A stretch of 64,000 nt of DNA, taken from assembly GCA_951640165.1 (NCBI GenBank), contig OX621258.1, positions 3,309,501 through 3,373,500 of the forward strand, in the 5' to 3' direction. Of this stretch, positions 1 through 10,012 are shown in pieces; position 1 is the stretch's first letter; the number at the start of each line of letters is the position of its first letter. The translations under genes and the position numbers were made by a program. Source of the stretch: Pseudoips prasinana. Lineage: Eukaryota > Arthropoda > Insecta > Lepidoptera > Nolidae. The notes under the pieces were generated by a model. It had not been told where the DNA came from. It saw only the letters and a program-made list of their open reading frames with translations, and did no database searches.

Positions 1-174
1 TTTAAGAGCCATATCAAGAGAGCTGTTTTAATTTATTTCAATTGTAGGTATGCCGAAAGCGCTTAAAAGACAGAAATTTGTTAATTTTTGCTACAAGATC
101 CGTAAATTAAACTACTCCAGATAATTATTCAAACTATTGCATGCTATTTAATATAGGTAGATAAAAAAGGTATG

Positions 175-475
175 CTGAGAGGATGAATGAAAGAAAATTG
201 ACTAAAAAAATATAACTGACCTGTGTGGATTAGACAACCGGAAGGGGAAGACCTCGTAGAGCATTCTCTGACCAAATCTTTTTCTAATTGGTGTCCGAAT
301 TGTCACTGGAAAAATATTTAAATCTAAAAGTGTAAATTCGGACACTTTGTACGAATATTTTGTGTCCGAATCGTCACCAAGTCAACGAGGCAAAAGACGT
401 GTGCAAAGATCGTGACAAATGGAAATCCGTTGTCTCTGCCTACCCCTCTGGGAAACATGCGTGAGTCTATGTATA
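175..475 (+). repeat. LINE ORF2 3' fragment (RTE-like), interrupted
   Basis: Broken coding similarity to the same C-terminal LINE piece seen at 51424-51780 and 56303-56535: a GRGRPRR-like stretch, then a [21 protein letters not shown] end. About 100 bases between 285 and 390 do not belong to it. They contain the word TGTCCGAATTGTCAC and a near copy TGTCCGAATCGTCACC, so an insertion is likely. The remainder of 1-906 holds no gene that I can support. Confidence 0.7.
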
Positions 476-906
476 AATGTATTTAATATAGTATCATACA
501 TGTTTTGCCCATTAAAATTAGTCCCACATTACTTAACGCAGGATATTGCCCATATCCCTTAGCCGCCATCTCTTGACCTAATGAAGGGCAACAGAAAAGT
601 AAAAAATGCAGAAGCGACAGCCTGTTGCAGATATTATGCGATGCATTTGTTGCACCTAAAAAGAAAGGACTTCGGCAAATCCCGGCCTGTGATGGACAAA
701 AGTTTATGACTATTTAAAAAAGAAATAATAATATTTAAAATCCCTCCATGCCTTTTATTTCCTTGTACAACATGGGAAAATGATTTCAATTCTTAAAAGT
801 AAATCATTTTATTCCGGCATTAATGTTTCTTAAAGTGTCTTATAGGGTCTGCCTGCTTCGGTCTTTTGAGCCGTTAGGGAAATATTTATTTTTCCAGTCG
901 TGCAGT

Positions 907-1317
907 TACTACTTTCTATATATAAATAGGTTAAGATATTGTGTTTATAACAAACGTGGTAAGTTCACACCTATTCAAAAAAATGACCGCAGCCATAGTT
1001 GCTTTGCACAAAATAAGTGGTCCGAGGTGTGAATAGCAGAGGTAAATCATGATGCGTAGATCCAAAGTTCAAGAAAGCCGGTATCAGTTGGGAAGTCGAA
1101 AACAGAATCCAGAAACACAGCCAAAGGTCGTCGTAAATATACAAGCCACAAGAAAACATTCACGATGCAAGTCAAGCAAGCCTAATCAAACACAAATGTT
1201 AATCAAAATACAATCAGTTCAATATGACAGATCAAAAGGTGTTGCCATTACTATGAAGAATTGATTCCTTCATTGACTTATAAATCAACATACCATACAT
1301 ACTATTTATTGATATTA
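907..1317 (+). repeat. Left arm of a large near-perfect palindrome
   Basis: This 411-bp arm is repeated in reverse at 1400-1810 with only a few mismatches, leaving an 82-bp centre. Both arms contain the same 71-codon open frame, which reflects the duplication and not a demonstrated gene. I recognise no transposon termini or protein in the arm. Confidence 0.9.
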
Positions 1318-1399
1318 CATTGTCATTATCAGAGGCGTTATAATTTCACAGTATTGAAATATGTATTATTTGCATACATAATATTATCCTCAATAGTCA

Positions 1400-1810
1400 T
1401 AATATCAATAAATAGTATGTATGGTATGTTGATTTATAAGTCAATGAAGGAATCAATTCTTCATAGTAATGGCAACACCTTTTGATCTGTCATATTGAAC
1501 TGATTGTATTTTGATTAACATTTGTGTTTGTTTAGGCTTGCTTGACTTGCATCGTGAATGTTTTCTTGTGGCTTGTATATTTACGACGACCTTTGGCTGT
1601 GTTTCTGGATTCTGTTTTCGACTTCCCAACTGATACCGGCTTTCTTGAACTTTGGATCTACGCATCATGATTTACCTCTGCTATTCACACCTCGGACCAC
1701 TTATTTTGTGCAAAGCAACTATGGCTGCGGTAATTTTTTTGAATAGGTGTGAACTTACCACGTTTGTTATAAACACAATATCTTAACCTATTTATATATA
1801 GAAAGTAGTA
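1400..1810 (-). repeat. Right arm of the large palindrome
   Basis: Reverse complement of 907-1317. The match runs from GAAAGTAGTA at the outer edge to the sequence just inside TAATATCAATAAATAG. The very low divergence means either a recent inverted duplication or gene conversion between the arms. Confidence 0.9.
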
Positions 1811-1899
1811 CAAATATTACAAAAAATCGTTCCATGATCTAATACAATATTGAAATCTTGTTGACTTATACGGCTTATAATGCATAAATCCCATGTTTT

Positions 1900-2100
1900 A
1901 CATAATCAATAGGTAAAATAAATCTTATTGTAAATTATTTCCTACAAACCGTGTACCTAAATATCTATACGTCCCTAGAGGTAGGTACATAAATTAATTA
2001 TATATTACTACGAATATGTTCTGACTATTTACAAACGCTTTTTTAAAGTCTACGTGAATAAAAGCCTTTATTCACGTTTACTTACTTATTACTATTTAAA
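1900..2100 (-). repeat. LINE 3'-UTR-like repeat
   Basis: Carries the diagnostic AAAGTCTACGTGAATAAAAGCC word and the block 'gtacctaaatatctat'. The same family occurs at 29140-29290, 54850-55250 (interrupted), 56890-57115 and 59755-59905. It appears to be a 3' end with a poly-A-like tail. 2101-2644 beyond it is very AT-rich and shows no gene. Confidence 0.7.
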
Positions 2101-2644
2101 TTTTTTATTTTAAAATAAATATACAGGGCGATAGAATATTAGTACCCCTTCAAAATGCATATTGTTTTATTTATGTCCATTCCAGGCCATGTTTGTATGG
2201 GCTGGTTGCCGATCTCCTTTAGGCACATAGTTATTGAATGGGAAATTATAATGGACACTTTACATTTAATACTATTTGGCTCTTTTAAATAATAATTTGT
2301 ATCATATAGTAATCTGCATTACTAAACACATTTTAAAACACTACTAAATACATATATTACAATAATATTCTTTATTAAAACCATTTATTTTAAATAAATA
2401 CTTTTTATTATTATTTATTATTATTTTATATATGTACTATATGTGCTTATTATTATAATTCCATTACTTGAAGTAAAATTCAGTAAAAAGTATTACAGCT
2501 ATTCTCGTAATCATTGAAAGATATTAAGTTATATGAAGCGTTACTATAATTATATGAGAAATAGTGGACTTACACTTACTCCACTACAAACAAATATTTA
2601 ATAGGGTTTGAGCATTGGTACCCATTCTGTATAAGTGTTCCAAA

Positions 2645-2946
2645 CGTTGGAAAAAAACCGGCCAAGTGGGAGTCGGACTCGCGCACGAAGGGTTCCATAC
2701 TATTATTTATAAAAACGAGCAAAATATTCACGTTTGTTGTATGGGAGCCCCCTTAAATATTCATTTTATTTTGTGTTTTAGTATTTGTTGTTATAGCGGC
2801 AACAGAAATACATCATCTGTGCAAACTTCGACTGTCTAACTATCCCGGTTCATGAGATACAGCCTGGTGACAGACGGACAGACAGACAGACAGTGAAGTC
2901 TTATTAATAGGGTCCCGTTTTACTCTTTGGGTACGGAAACCTAAAA
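2645..2946 (+). repeat. Interspersed repeat, CCGGCC...GGGTACGGAA family
   Basis: Begins with AAAACCGGCCAAGTGGGAG and ends with TTTGGGTACGGAAACCTAAA, including the internal word CAGACGGACAGACAGACAG. Other copies: 27735-27788 and 31761-32103 (minus), 38147-38424, 57145-57328 and 62766-63034 (plus), 62242-62498 (minus). No coding capacity. I know this sequence type from lepidopteran genomes but cannot name the family with certainty. Confidence 0.85.
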
Positions 2947-3079
2947 ATGAGGCAACAATGTTGAAAATTTTACTACGCTTTCTTGATTTCTATGAATCGG
3001 TATTTCAATTGGTTTACATGACACATTACATTTTTAAATTAGAACACTATCTTATATAACTACCATTGACACTATCTTA

Positions 3080-3310
3080 TATTTATATATCATCATCACC
3101 TCCAAAGGTGTGCTGCTGGAGGGGTTTGCCGTTCTCACCGCTCTGAGCATGCGAATTGGCGACCTTAGGGCTTTATTGGCGACTTAGGTGGTACTTAGTA
3201 TACAGGTGGCACTGCTGCCCGACTACCTAGTGTATCCTTTAGTCGCCTTTTACGACACCCATGGGAAGTTATGAGGTGATCCTGTTATTCTTTTTGAGCC
3301 GGGAAATAAA
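3080..3310. repeat. SINE-like repeat fragment
   Basis: Contains 'agtcgccttttacgacaccc', followed by a block rich in 'gggaagttatgaggtgatcctgttattct'-type words. Related pieces are at 5740-5810 and 59560-59600. Noncoding. Confidence 0.55.
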
Positions 3311-3739
3311 ACTCAATACCAACTAACATAGATATAACAAAATTGCAACTAACGCGAATATGAATCATATCCGAAATAAAATGGAAATAAATATATCATT
3401 GATATTCTTACATAGGAAACCAATACTAAATATTAAGACTAAGTGTAAGATTCTATTAGATTATTCATTGCCTGCAAATATTGCCAAGTGGTCTCATAAT
3501 GAAAACCAGGAATGAAGACTTATCATGTTTTTTTTTCTGGCCATTATCGACCAGATGACTTGTACACGGAGATTGTCAATATACTGTACTTTACTTTATC
3601 CAATGAACAGAGGTTACCATTGTGTCAAAATTGTTCAAACCACCCAGTAGGCTTCTGATATGGCTTATTATCTAATGACTACAACCTGAATCGCAAAGTA
3701 CGGAAACAAAAATGAAACCAATTTGGCAGTCACGTTTTT

Positions 3740-3905
3740 TTAAGTCCTTACTGTTACCAGTGGCACCAATCGAGATTTTGGTGGTTCACATATCACCACT
3801 GGCAACAATTGAGGTTTTAATGATCCGTCTGTCACCACTGAGAACAAGTGGTATTTTTTTTCTCCTTTGTCCCCAGTGGGAATGAAGCCAGTGATGACGA
3901 CTGGG
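3740..3905. repeat. Degenerate short tandem repeat
   Basis: Several imperfect copies of a unit resembling 'caccactggcaacaattgag' follow one another at roughly 55-60 base spacing. A 5S-SINE-like scrap (minus strand, about 3620-3700) precedes it. Nothing coding is seen. Confidence 0.45.
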
Positions 3906-4004
3906 AATAAGGGTTAGTTGTTAGTTAGTTGAGCGATAGGTTTCCGCACTTAGCCTCCTAATTGGGCCATTGTGCGTGATAGTTGTTTGGCTACTCGAAC
4001 CATT

Positions 4005-4165
4005 TTAGTTCCATCCAGAAGTCCAGGAGACCACGAAAGTCTGGCCTGAGGGCCTCCTGCAGTGTCCTCGGATCATTCAGGAACTTTGCCCGTTGGTAAG
4101 CAACACTCTTGCAGTGTAGCAGTACGTGTGCTGGTGTTTCTTCATTTTCAATGCACCCTCTGCAC
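4005..4165 (-). pseudogene. LINE ORF2 C-terminal zinc-knuckle fragment
   Basis: Minus-strand translation gives a CxxC...H...C pattern (residue string LCRGCIENEETPAHVLLHC), followed by a short conserved tail. This is the usual C-terminal cysteine/histidine motif of R1/Jockey-type non-LTR retrotransposon ORF2. No reverse transcriptase is attached, so it is a dead fragment. Confidence 0.6.
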
Positions 4166-4261
4166 AGGGGGCTGTCTGGGAATAAGGGTTAGTTATGGTG
4201 TAACTGATTCTCTCACTGTTAATTTAGAGACCGGTAAGAATAACTGGCTATCGGCGTGAAT

Positions 4262-4510
4262 AATCATCATTATCATATCAGCCGAAAGACATCCACAACT
4301 GGACAAAGGCCTCCCCTAAAGATCTCCACCATTGCCGGTCTTACGCTGTCCGCATCCAGCGATTAATTATGTCCTTCATTTGAGGGGATCAGCCATAATC
4401 GCCACGCTGGGCAAACGGATTGGCGATCGCAGTAAGTAATTGGTACTGAGGAGAACGCTGCTGCCCATTCTTCAGTTACCTCTTACCTCTTTCTAATTTC
4501 ATGATCTATG
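4262..4510 (-). repeat. GATGATGA-tailed LINE/SINE 3' end
   Basis: Starts with 'catcattatcatatcagccgaaagac', the reverse complement of the (TGA)n-tailed 3' end also seen at 23631-23760, 46375-46590 and 55565-55820. It is joined to a piece of the second GATGAT-tailed family (compare 6110-6365). 4511-4940 shows no gene. Confidence 0.7.
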
Positions 4511-4949
4511 TCCAAGGCCTCACAACTCTCACCTTGACATTGACCGCTGGGGTCACTTTAAACTGGATAATTTGTTGTCTTGAATGATGGAATGTCGGGC
4601 CTGTTAATGGTGGGCCTACGGTTTTGAACTAATTTATGACTCCAGGAATTTCTGACTGTACTAGACTTGGCTTTTACTACAATCTCATATTCAGTAACAT
4701 ATTTTCGTATTTTCGGTTTCGTATAACAATTGACGCCACATCTGTAAATAAACTTTCATTAATACTACTAATGGTAATAGAACACAGAGAAATGTTGCTG
4801 CCCATTCTCTGGCAGGAATTTCCTTAGAACGACTTGTGATGGGGTGTGCCATACAGCCAAAGTTAAATTTATTAGTTAACTGAGGTTATAAATGAATAGT
4901 TACACATATATATTCTATATTTAATAAAATATATATACTTATTGATATA

Positions 4950-5352
4950 TTGTGGCATATATGTGGGTCGTCCACCTTGGTAGCTAGAGAAAGCCGCAGG
5001 CTAGCTAGGGTAGGTTCCTCAGCGGCGATGATCGCTTTGGCCCCTTAACGCGCGATCGGTGATCCCGTGCATGTGATCACACCCTCATTTAGGATTTAGT
5101 CTTTTTGCTTTAGTCTTCCATTCTTTCATTTTAATATAGTAGAACTAAATTTCAAAATAATAGATTAGTAACTTGTTATTTATTTAAAGATTTCAGAAAA
5201 TATATGCGATTAAACAAACCGCACGGACGGACTAATTAATTATTTGTTTTTGTAATTTTTATACTATCCACTATGTTTATGTACTGAATTGTGAGCTTGA
5301 CAAGTACAAGTGTATGTTAATACCCAAGTACAGAATAAAATTTCATTTCATA
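4950..5352 (+). repeat. Long interspersed repeat, inverse copy at 53940-54430
   Basis: The block holding 'cggcgatgatcgctttggccccttaacgcg', through to an AATAAA-containing end near 5335, recurs in reverse orientation at 53940-54430. The AATAAA and 'aaatttcatttca' end suggest a LINE 3' UTR. No protein is recognisable. Confidence 0.7.
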
Positions 5353-5459
5353 TCAACAACGTTGATATATACGTTACAAGATTCATGATTACAATGCAAA
5401 CGATTAATTTTATTGTATTTTATGGAATTGCGATCCAAAACTGATTTTTCATTTCTTGC

Positions 5460-6062
5460 GAATCATTGATGTTATCAGCCTAATATCATCCAATGCTGGA
5501 CATAGGCTTCCCCAAAGGTTTCTATAATGTCGCCATTTGGAGGGGCCAGACTCATACAATATGGGTTTATTGAAGGCTAGAGTGAACAGGCATCTTATGG
5601 TCCATCTTCGACCACATCTTCACTTACCATCAGGTGAGATTGTGGTCAAGAGCAAGCTCATTCATCACAAAAAAAAGAAGTCACTGCGCTTGGAATACGA
5701 GTTGGCGGCCGCAGTTAAGTGGTAGCTAATAAATAGGTGGCGCTGCTTAGTCCCTTTTACGGAGTCCACGGGATGGTATGGAGTAGTCCTGTCATTCTTT
5801 CTCTGCCGGAAATATATATCTAGGGACAATGTCACACATCATCCTAGCCCCAAACTAAGCAAAGCTTGTACTATGGGTACCAGGCGACGATATACATACT
5901 TATATACTAGATAGATAAATACTTATATACATGGAAATCATCCATGACTCAGAAACAAATATTCGTGCTCATCACACTAATATTTGCACTTACCGGGATT
6001 CGAACCCAGGACCACCAGCTTCGTAGGCAGGAGCACTATCAACTAGGCTACGGTGACCGTCA
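5460..6062 (-). repeat. Cluster of SINE fragments, including a tRNA-like SINE head
   Basis: 5460-5830 is a patchwork of two GATGAT-tailed families. 5840-6062 (minus) ends in a tRNA-like head: a B-box-like GGTTCGAATCCCGGTAAG reads on the minus strand near 5990-6010, with an A-box-like region near 6045. It is a SINE, not a functional tRNA, because the acceptor arms do not pair. Confidence 0.6.
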
Positions 6063-6109
6063 AATCACATGGCTTAAAATATAAATCGCATATATATATT
6101 TAAGTTAGG

Positions 6110-6366
6110 CGTCTGCTGTGTGGTGACGGCGACAAATATCAGAATCAGAATATCATCACCCCATCTCATCCCGTGGGGGGCGTAGAAGTCGACCCGAGGG
6201 AATATCTACCAGAGGATGGGCAGCAGCTTCCTTCTGAGTACTATGACCATCGTACTGCGATCGCCAACCCGCCTGCCAAGCGTGGCGATTGTGGCATATC
6301 CCCCCAAGACGATTCTTGAGGGAGGCTTGTCCAGCAGTGGACTTATTTAGCTATAATGATGATGAT
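6110..6366 (+). repeat. GATGAT-tailed interspersed repeat
   Basis: Typical full-length copy, 'gtgggggg cgtagaagtcgacccgaggg' through to an (ATGATG)n tail. Other copies: 26805-27050, 28985-29140 (plus), 34590-34740 and 41975-42150 (minus), 39360-39470 (partial). No coding capacity. Confidence 0.8.
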
Positions 6367-6489
6367 GAACCAACTGTCTTTGTCTTTTCAAGAGATCATC
6401 ATTAGGGAAAGCCAAATCAAGTCCGTGTCATTGTAAAGTTTAGCGATTACAATCGCCGTAAGATATCTTATAATACTACTGTCTACTGA

Positions 6490-6730
6490 CTATAATGGCA
6501 TTATCATATCAGCTGAAAGACACCCTCTGCTAGACAACGACCTCCCCCAAAGATCTCCACAATTGCCGCTCTTACCCTACCCGCATCCAGCGGCCTTCAA
6601 CGACCCTCACAAGATCATCGGTCCATCTTGTAGGGGGCCTGCCCACGCTGCGTCTTCCTGTTCGTGCTTTCTGCCCGAGCGGCCGTAGGTTCTACGAGCT
6701 ATGTGACCTGCCCACTGCCACTTCAGCTCT
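6490..6730 (-). repeat. (TGA)n LINE ORF2 3' fragment
   Basis: Minus-strand copy of the LINE C-terminal region whose translation elsewhere reads like KWQWAGHI...GRKVLKW...WTDDLVRVAG. Frame is not maintained. 6731-7470 contains no identifiable gene or repeat; an open frame at 7098-7295 is not supported by anything else. Confidence 0.7.
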
Positions 6731-7782
6731 CAAATTAATACATTTCTTAACCTTACTATCAAAACTTAGCCTCAGTAATGCTCGCTTTTCATTGAAGAAA
6801 ATCGTTATCAGTACCAATTCTGCAGGTCACTGGTGGCGCGCACGCAAGCGGCATAATTTTAATAAAGATAAACATAACTTATCAATTTACTACTACGTTA
6901 TTGTAGTATTATGTTGTTATAATAATAATTGATAAAGTGTGCCGAGTAATAAAACATTAGCTTATCTATTTTATAAAGTACTTATTTATATTTAATGATG
7001 TGTAACATGCAAAGCGTAGGACAATTTGGAAAAGCCCATTACTTCTTTGGAATTTCTGGCAAGTCTTTTGACTTATTAATAAAATAAATAAAAGTACCTA
7101 GCACCTTTTATTAAATTTTTTTGATACGGTGGGGGAATGCCTACGTATGCCACCTGCAAAAAGTGTCTGCGGGTGGGTATGTGAACCCGCACCGACTAAA
7201 CCTAACCTGCCGTGGACTTCTCTTGGTGCGTAACGGGAGGAGCCCCGGGAATACAATTGCTCATACAGCTGAAAAATACAGTTAAAGAATCGCACACGAC
7301 TTCAGGCATCAATAAATGATTCCAGTGAGTTTGTTCGGCAATCAAATGTCGCGTAAGTCAAGTTTGTATACCACGAGGTGTTGAAATAAATCAAAAAAAG
7401 TTTCGTAGTCAATACCAGTTTCTTCAGCACTAACGTTATTTAAATATACTGATTCTGCCCTAATGTTTGTAGAGTGTAAGACTAAACGCCTACAGACATT
7501 ACGCCGACAGACTGTACACCGACAAGAGTTTACTTCGACTGTCCTTTTCGCCGACTGAACACTTCACTCATACTCAGAGAGAAACATTTACCAAGTGTAA
7601 TATAGGACCGATTCGGTTCTGGCACTTCGCCGGCTGCTGCCGCGGCACGCTAGCTTCGTTGTGGTCGCAGTTCTAACCTAATCTAAGAGTTCATACACAT
7701 GAGCGGCAAGTTGCCAGCAGCAGAGGTAACTGTAGCAGATGACACGTGTCGGCGGCAACCGTCGACCTTTAGCGACACTTGC

Positions 7783-7853
7783 AATTGTAATCAGTCGACT
7801 GCAAATAGTTTAAGGCGCACTCTTAAACTATTTGCAGTCGACTGATTACAATT
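7783..7853. repeat. 32-bp perfect hairpin within the foldback
   Basis: The 5' arm 7783-7814 (AATTGTAATCAGTCGACTGC...) is exactly reverse complementary to 7822-7853, with the 7-nt loop gcgcact. Confidence 0.95.
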
Positions 7854-7887
7854 CGCGTCACGAATTTGTAAAATGAGTTCCAGTTAC

Positions 7888-8083
7888 GGTAACAGATTTT
7901 TTTTTTTTTTTTTTATCGGGACTAGTCCCTCCCTCTTACCCACCACTGCAACTCCTGTAAGCCAGGATCAACAGTGGCACACAATGAAATGACACTGAGC
8001 GGTGAAGCTCAGGCATGTCCCGGGGAATCGCTTTAACTGTCATGGATCCCGCAACGAATTTAATCATGTTAAGGTAACAGATT
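7888..8083 (-). mobile_element. Retrotransposed insert with poly-A and target duplication
   Basis: An insert at 7899-8072 is flanked by GGTAACAGATT (7888-7898 and 8073-8083). It begins with a T tract, which is a poly-A tail on the minus strand, and ends with 'gcaacgaatttaatca'. A second copy lies at 37415-37570 and a scrap at 48630-48680. The 11-bp duplication plus poly-A is typical of LINE-driven retrotransposition, here into the centre of the foldback element. Confidence 0.85.
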
Positions 8084-8441
8084 ATGTCACATTTAATTAA
8101 TTTATGAATAATCTGTTACCATTTATGCTATTTTTAACTCTTAAACTATTTGCAATCGACTGATTACGATTCGAACTACAAGTGTCGCTATAGGTCGACG
8201 ACTGGCGCCGACTTGTCGACGGCAGCCACCGACATGACGTGTCGTCGGCGACAGTTACCTCTGCCGCTGGCAACATGCCGCTCATGTGTATGAGTTCTAA
8301 ACCAATAATTATGAATACTGACGGCAAAGTGTTCTGTCGGCGAAATGTACAGTCGAATTAAAGTCTTGTCGGTGTACAGTCTGTCGGCGTAATGTCTGTC
8401 GGCGTTTTGTCGTACAATGCTCTCTTAAATATGTTACATGT

Positions 8442-8460
8442 ATACAATCTATAATACAAG
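8442..8460 (+). mobile_element. 5' scrap of the LINE hosting the Polinton, with its target duplication
   Basis: ATACAATCTAT (8442-8452) recurs at 23761-23771, immediately after the (TGATGA) tail of a LINE 3' end. Between it and the Polinton lie two bases and TACAAG, which match the 5' start of that truncated LINE. Together they show that the LINE inserted first and the Polinton landed inside it. Confidence 0.85.
8455..8460 (+). repeat. Polinton target-site duplication, left
   Basis: TACAAG, identical to 23625-23630. Confidence 0.92.
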
Positions 8461-8880
8461 AGTAGTATATTATTGGGCATTCTATACCACTATCGGCAAG
8501 TTGCTCGGCGAGTGCGCCTCGCTGCCGATAGTGGTATAGAATGCCCAATAATTGATAATCTACTCGCCTCTCCACTCGACCGAGACAGTACATTGTACTG
8601 AGAACTTGATTTGGAACGATAATTCGAGCAAATCGATACTCGACTCGCCACTCAACTCGACCGATACACTCGAACGAGACAGTTCATTTTGTCGCGTACT
8701 GGATGAGCTTTACTCGACCATTGACTAGTAACTTACTCCTTACCACTATATTCCATACGTCTGACCAGTATGCGGCGTTTCGGAGAACGATGAACTGTCA
8801 ACTATCAACTCGACTCTCCGTTTACTTACTGCACTCGACCGATCACTCGAGTTTGTATTCGCTGTTAACAGAATGTCGAG
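8461..8880 (+). repeat. Polinton left terminal inverted repeat
   Basis: The outer ~105 bp match the right end almost exactly. Further in, the left copy is expanded: CTCGACCGA-type units are multiplied, so the left repeat is about 420 bp against about 280 bp on the right. Shared inner landmarks are GCGTACTNGATGAGC and CTCTCCGTTTACTTACT. The pentanucleotide-like CTCGA is enriched. Confidence 0.9.
8469..8552. repeat. Terminal hairpin in left TIR
   Basis: A 30-bp perfect stem (8469-8498 with 8523-8552) closes a 24-nt GC-rich loop, which contains smaller CTCG/CGAG and GCGAG/CTCGC pairings. The overall shape recalls a branched parvovirus-type terminal palindrome. It lies only 8 bp from the element end. 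Confidence 0.95.
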
Positions 8881-8984
8881 CGAGAGTGATGGTGACCGAT
8901 GATTGTAACAAACCAAAGCTTGTGACTAAAGCGTTAACGGGTTGTTACTGTAAATAATAAACAACTGTAACTTAGGTACTTGGT

Positions 8985-10012
8985 TTAATTATCATAAAAT
9001 GTTGGTTTGTCTGGAAACAAAATATCAGCCGCACGCACGAGCTCTTGTAGTTTTCGCCACTGAGGAGAGTCCGCGTCGGTCTGGAACTTGATTCGGACGA
9101 GCGCTTTCTTCCACAGCTCGGCGGAGTCGGTGAGGCGAGCGTCGTCAGCCTTGTACACCTTGCAGTCGATGTAGTACTCTCCGTCGGTGCTCGTTGCTCG
9201 GCGCTCACAGCCGCTGGCTACGCGGTTCACAAAGAATGAAGTTAGGTGATCCGATGAATGTTCTTTGTGTGGGATGTCGCGGTTTTTACTGATGCCGAAT
9301 ATGTCCATGTCAGTGTTGGTTTTTTTACTGAAATAATAACGAAAACTGTTATTAGTTAATGTTTACAACGAGAGATGCAGGGGCAAACAAAAAATAACAA
9401 CGGTGTGTAAGCAGCGCACACAATCGCATAATATTTTATGAACGGCACCACGGATATTTCTGTAGAAAATATTACAAGTAACTAATCAGCGAATGGAATA
9501 CTTATGCAAATTGCACTATTATAATTCAATTAGTGGAAACGTACTACTTTACTATTTTAATTTAATCAGAACTAGGAGATAATAAATTCAAAATATTATT
9601 CACCTGCTACGAGTTACGGTTGTTGTTTGTGACTGCATCTTGCGTTTCCCATTGCTGTCTGCAGACGGATTGCGTCTGGCCTTCACTTTGTGTCCAGTGA
9701 TCGATGCTTGCGAGTAATCACACTCAGAGTCTGACCTGAAATAAAGATAGAGGAAATGTAGTCACACAATTATTATTAATTAATCCAATGGAGTAATGTC
9801 CATTGCGCTGGACATACTATAGGACACAAGTGTTCGGGCAAACACTGGTTCTCTAATATTTAAATGGGATAGCACTGAGACTGAGCTAACTATGTACAGA
9901 TCGGGTGATCTGTGAAGTAACGCGCTCACAAACAAATATATGTAGTTATAAATGACAGGCTAATCACAAGTGTGATCCATGAAAACGAACCGACTATTTT
10001 ATCAGACTTACA
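8985..10012 (-). CDS. Three-exon Polinton cargo gene, unknown function (158 aa)
   Basis: Predicted exons on the minus strand are a leader ending at 10012, then 9735-9604, then 9327-8985. Donor GTAAGT starts at 10011 with acceptor TTTCAG before 9735; donor GTGAAT starts at 9603 with acceptor TTTCAG before 9327. Reading phase is kept across both junctions. The first ATG would be split, with AT closing the leader and G opening exon 2; a TAG lies upstream in that frame. The product starts with an acidic SDSECD-like patch, then a basic KVKARR/GKRK region, then a folded-looking part with YYIDCKVYK, ELWKKAL and ADILFP. I recognise no family. It is visibly richer in G and C than the virion genes and is the only gene with two introns, so capture from a host is plausible. 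Confidence 0.6.

Larger units (their letters stand above)
7471..8425. mobile_element. Foldback element with long imperfect inverted arms
   Basis: Sequence from AGAGTGTAAG (7471) is mirrored at 8311-8425, which ends ...GCTCTCT; both arms share GACAGACATTACGCCGACAG-type blocks. Arms are about 390 and 330 bp. The left arm carries a 32-bp perfect hairpin (7783-7814 with 7822-7853, 7-nt loop) and the right arm keeps only one half (8141-8172). No open frame is conserved, so it is non-autonomous. I see no clear target duplication. The AG...CT ends resemble those of the adjacent Polinton, but sequence similarity between the two is not evident. Confidence 0.75.

Noticed and set aside
1049..1668. Duplicate 71-aa frames in the palindrome arms
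   Set aside because: Identity comes from the inverted duplication itself. No similarity or codon evidence for a gene.
8461..8554. Flip/flop inversion of the TIR hairpin loops, as in parvoviruses
   Set aside because: Loops read in the same orientation relative to each terminus, so no flip is seen in this copy.
8703..8957. 84-codon open frame inside the left TIR
   Set aside because: It follows from the CTCGA-rich repeats and has no counterpart in the right TIR. No motif supports it.
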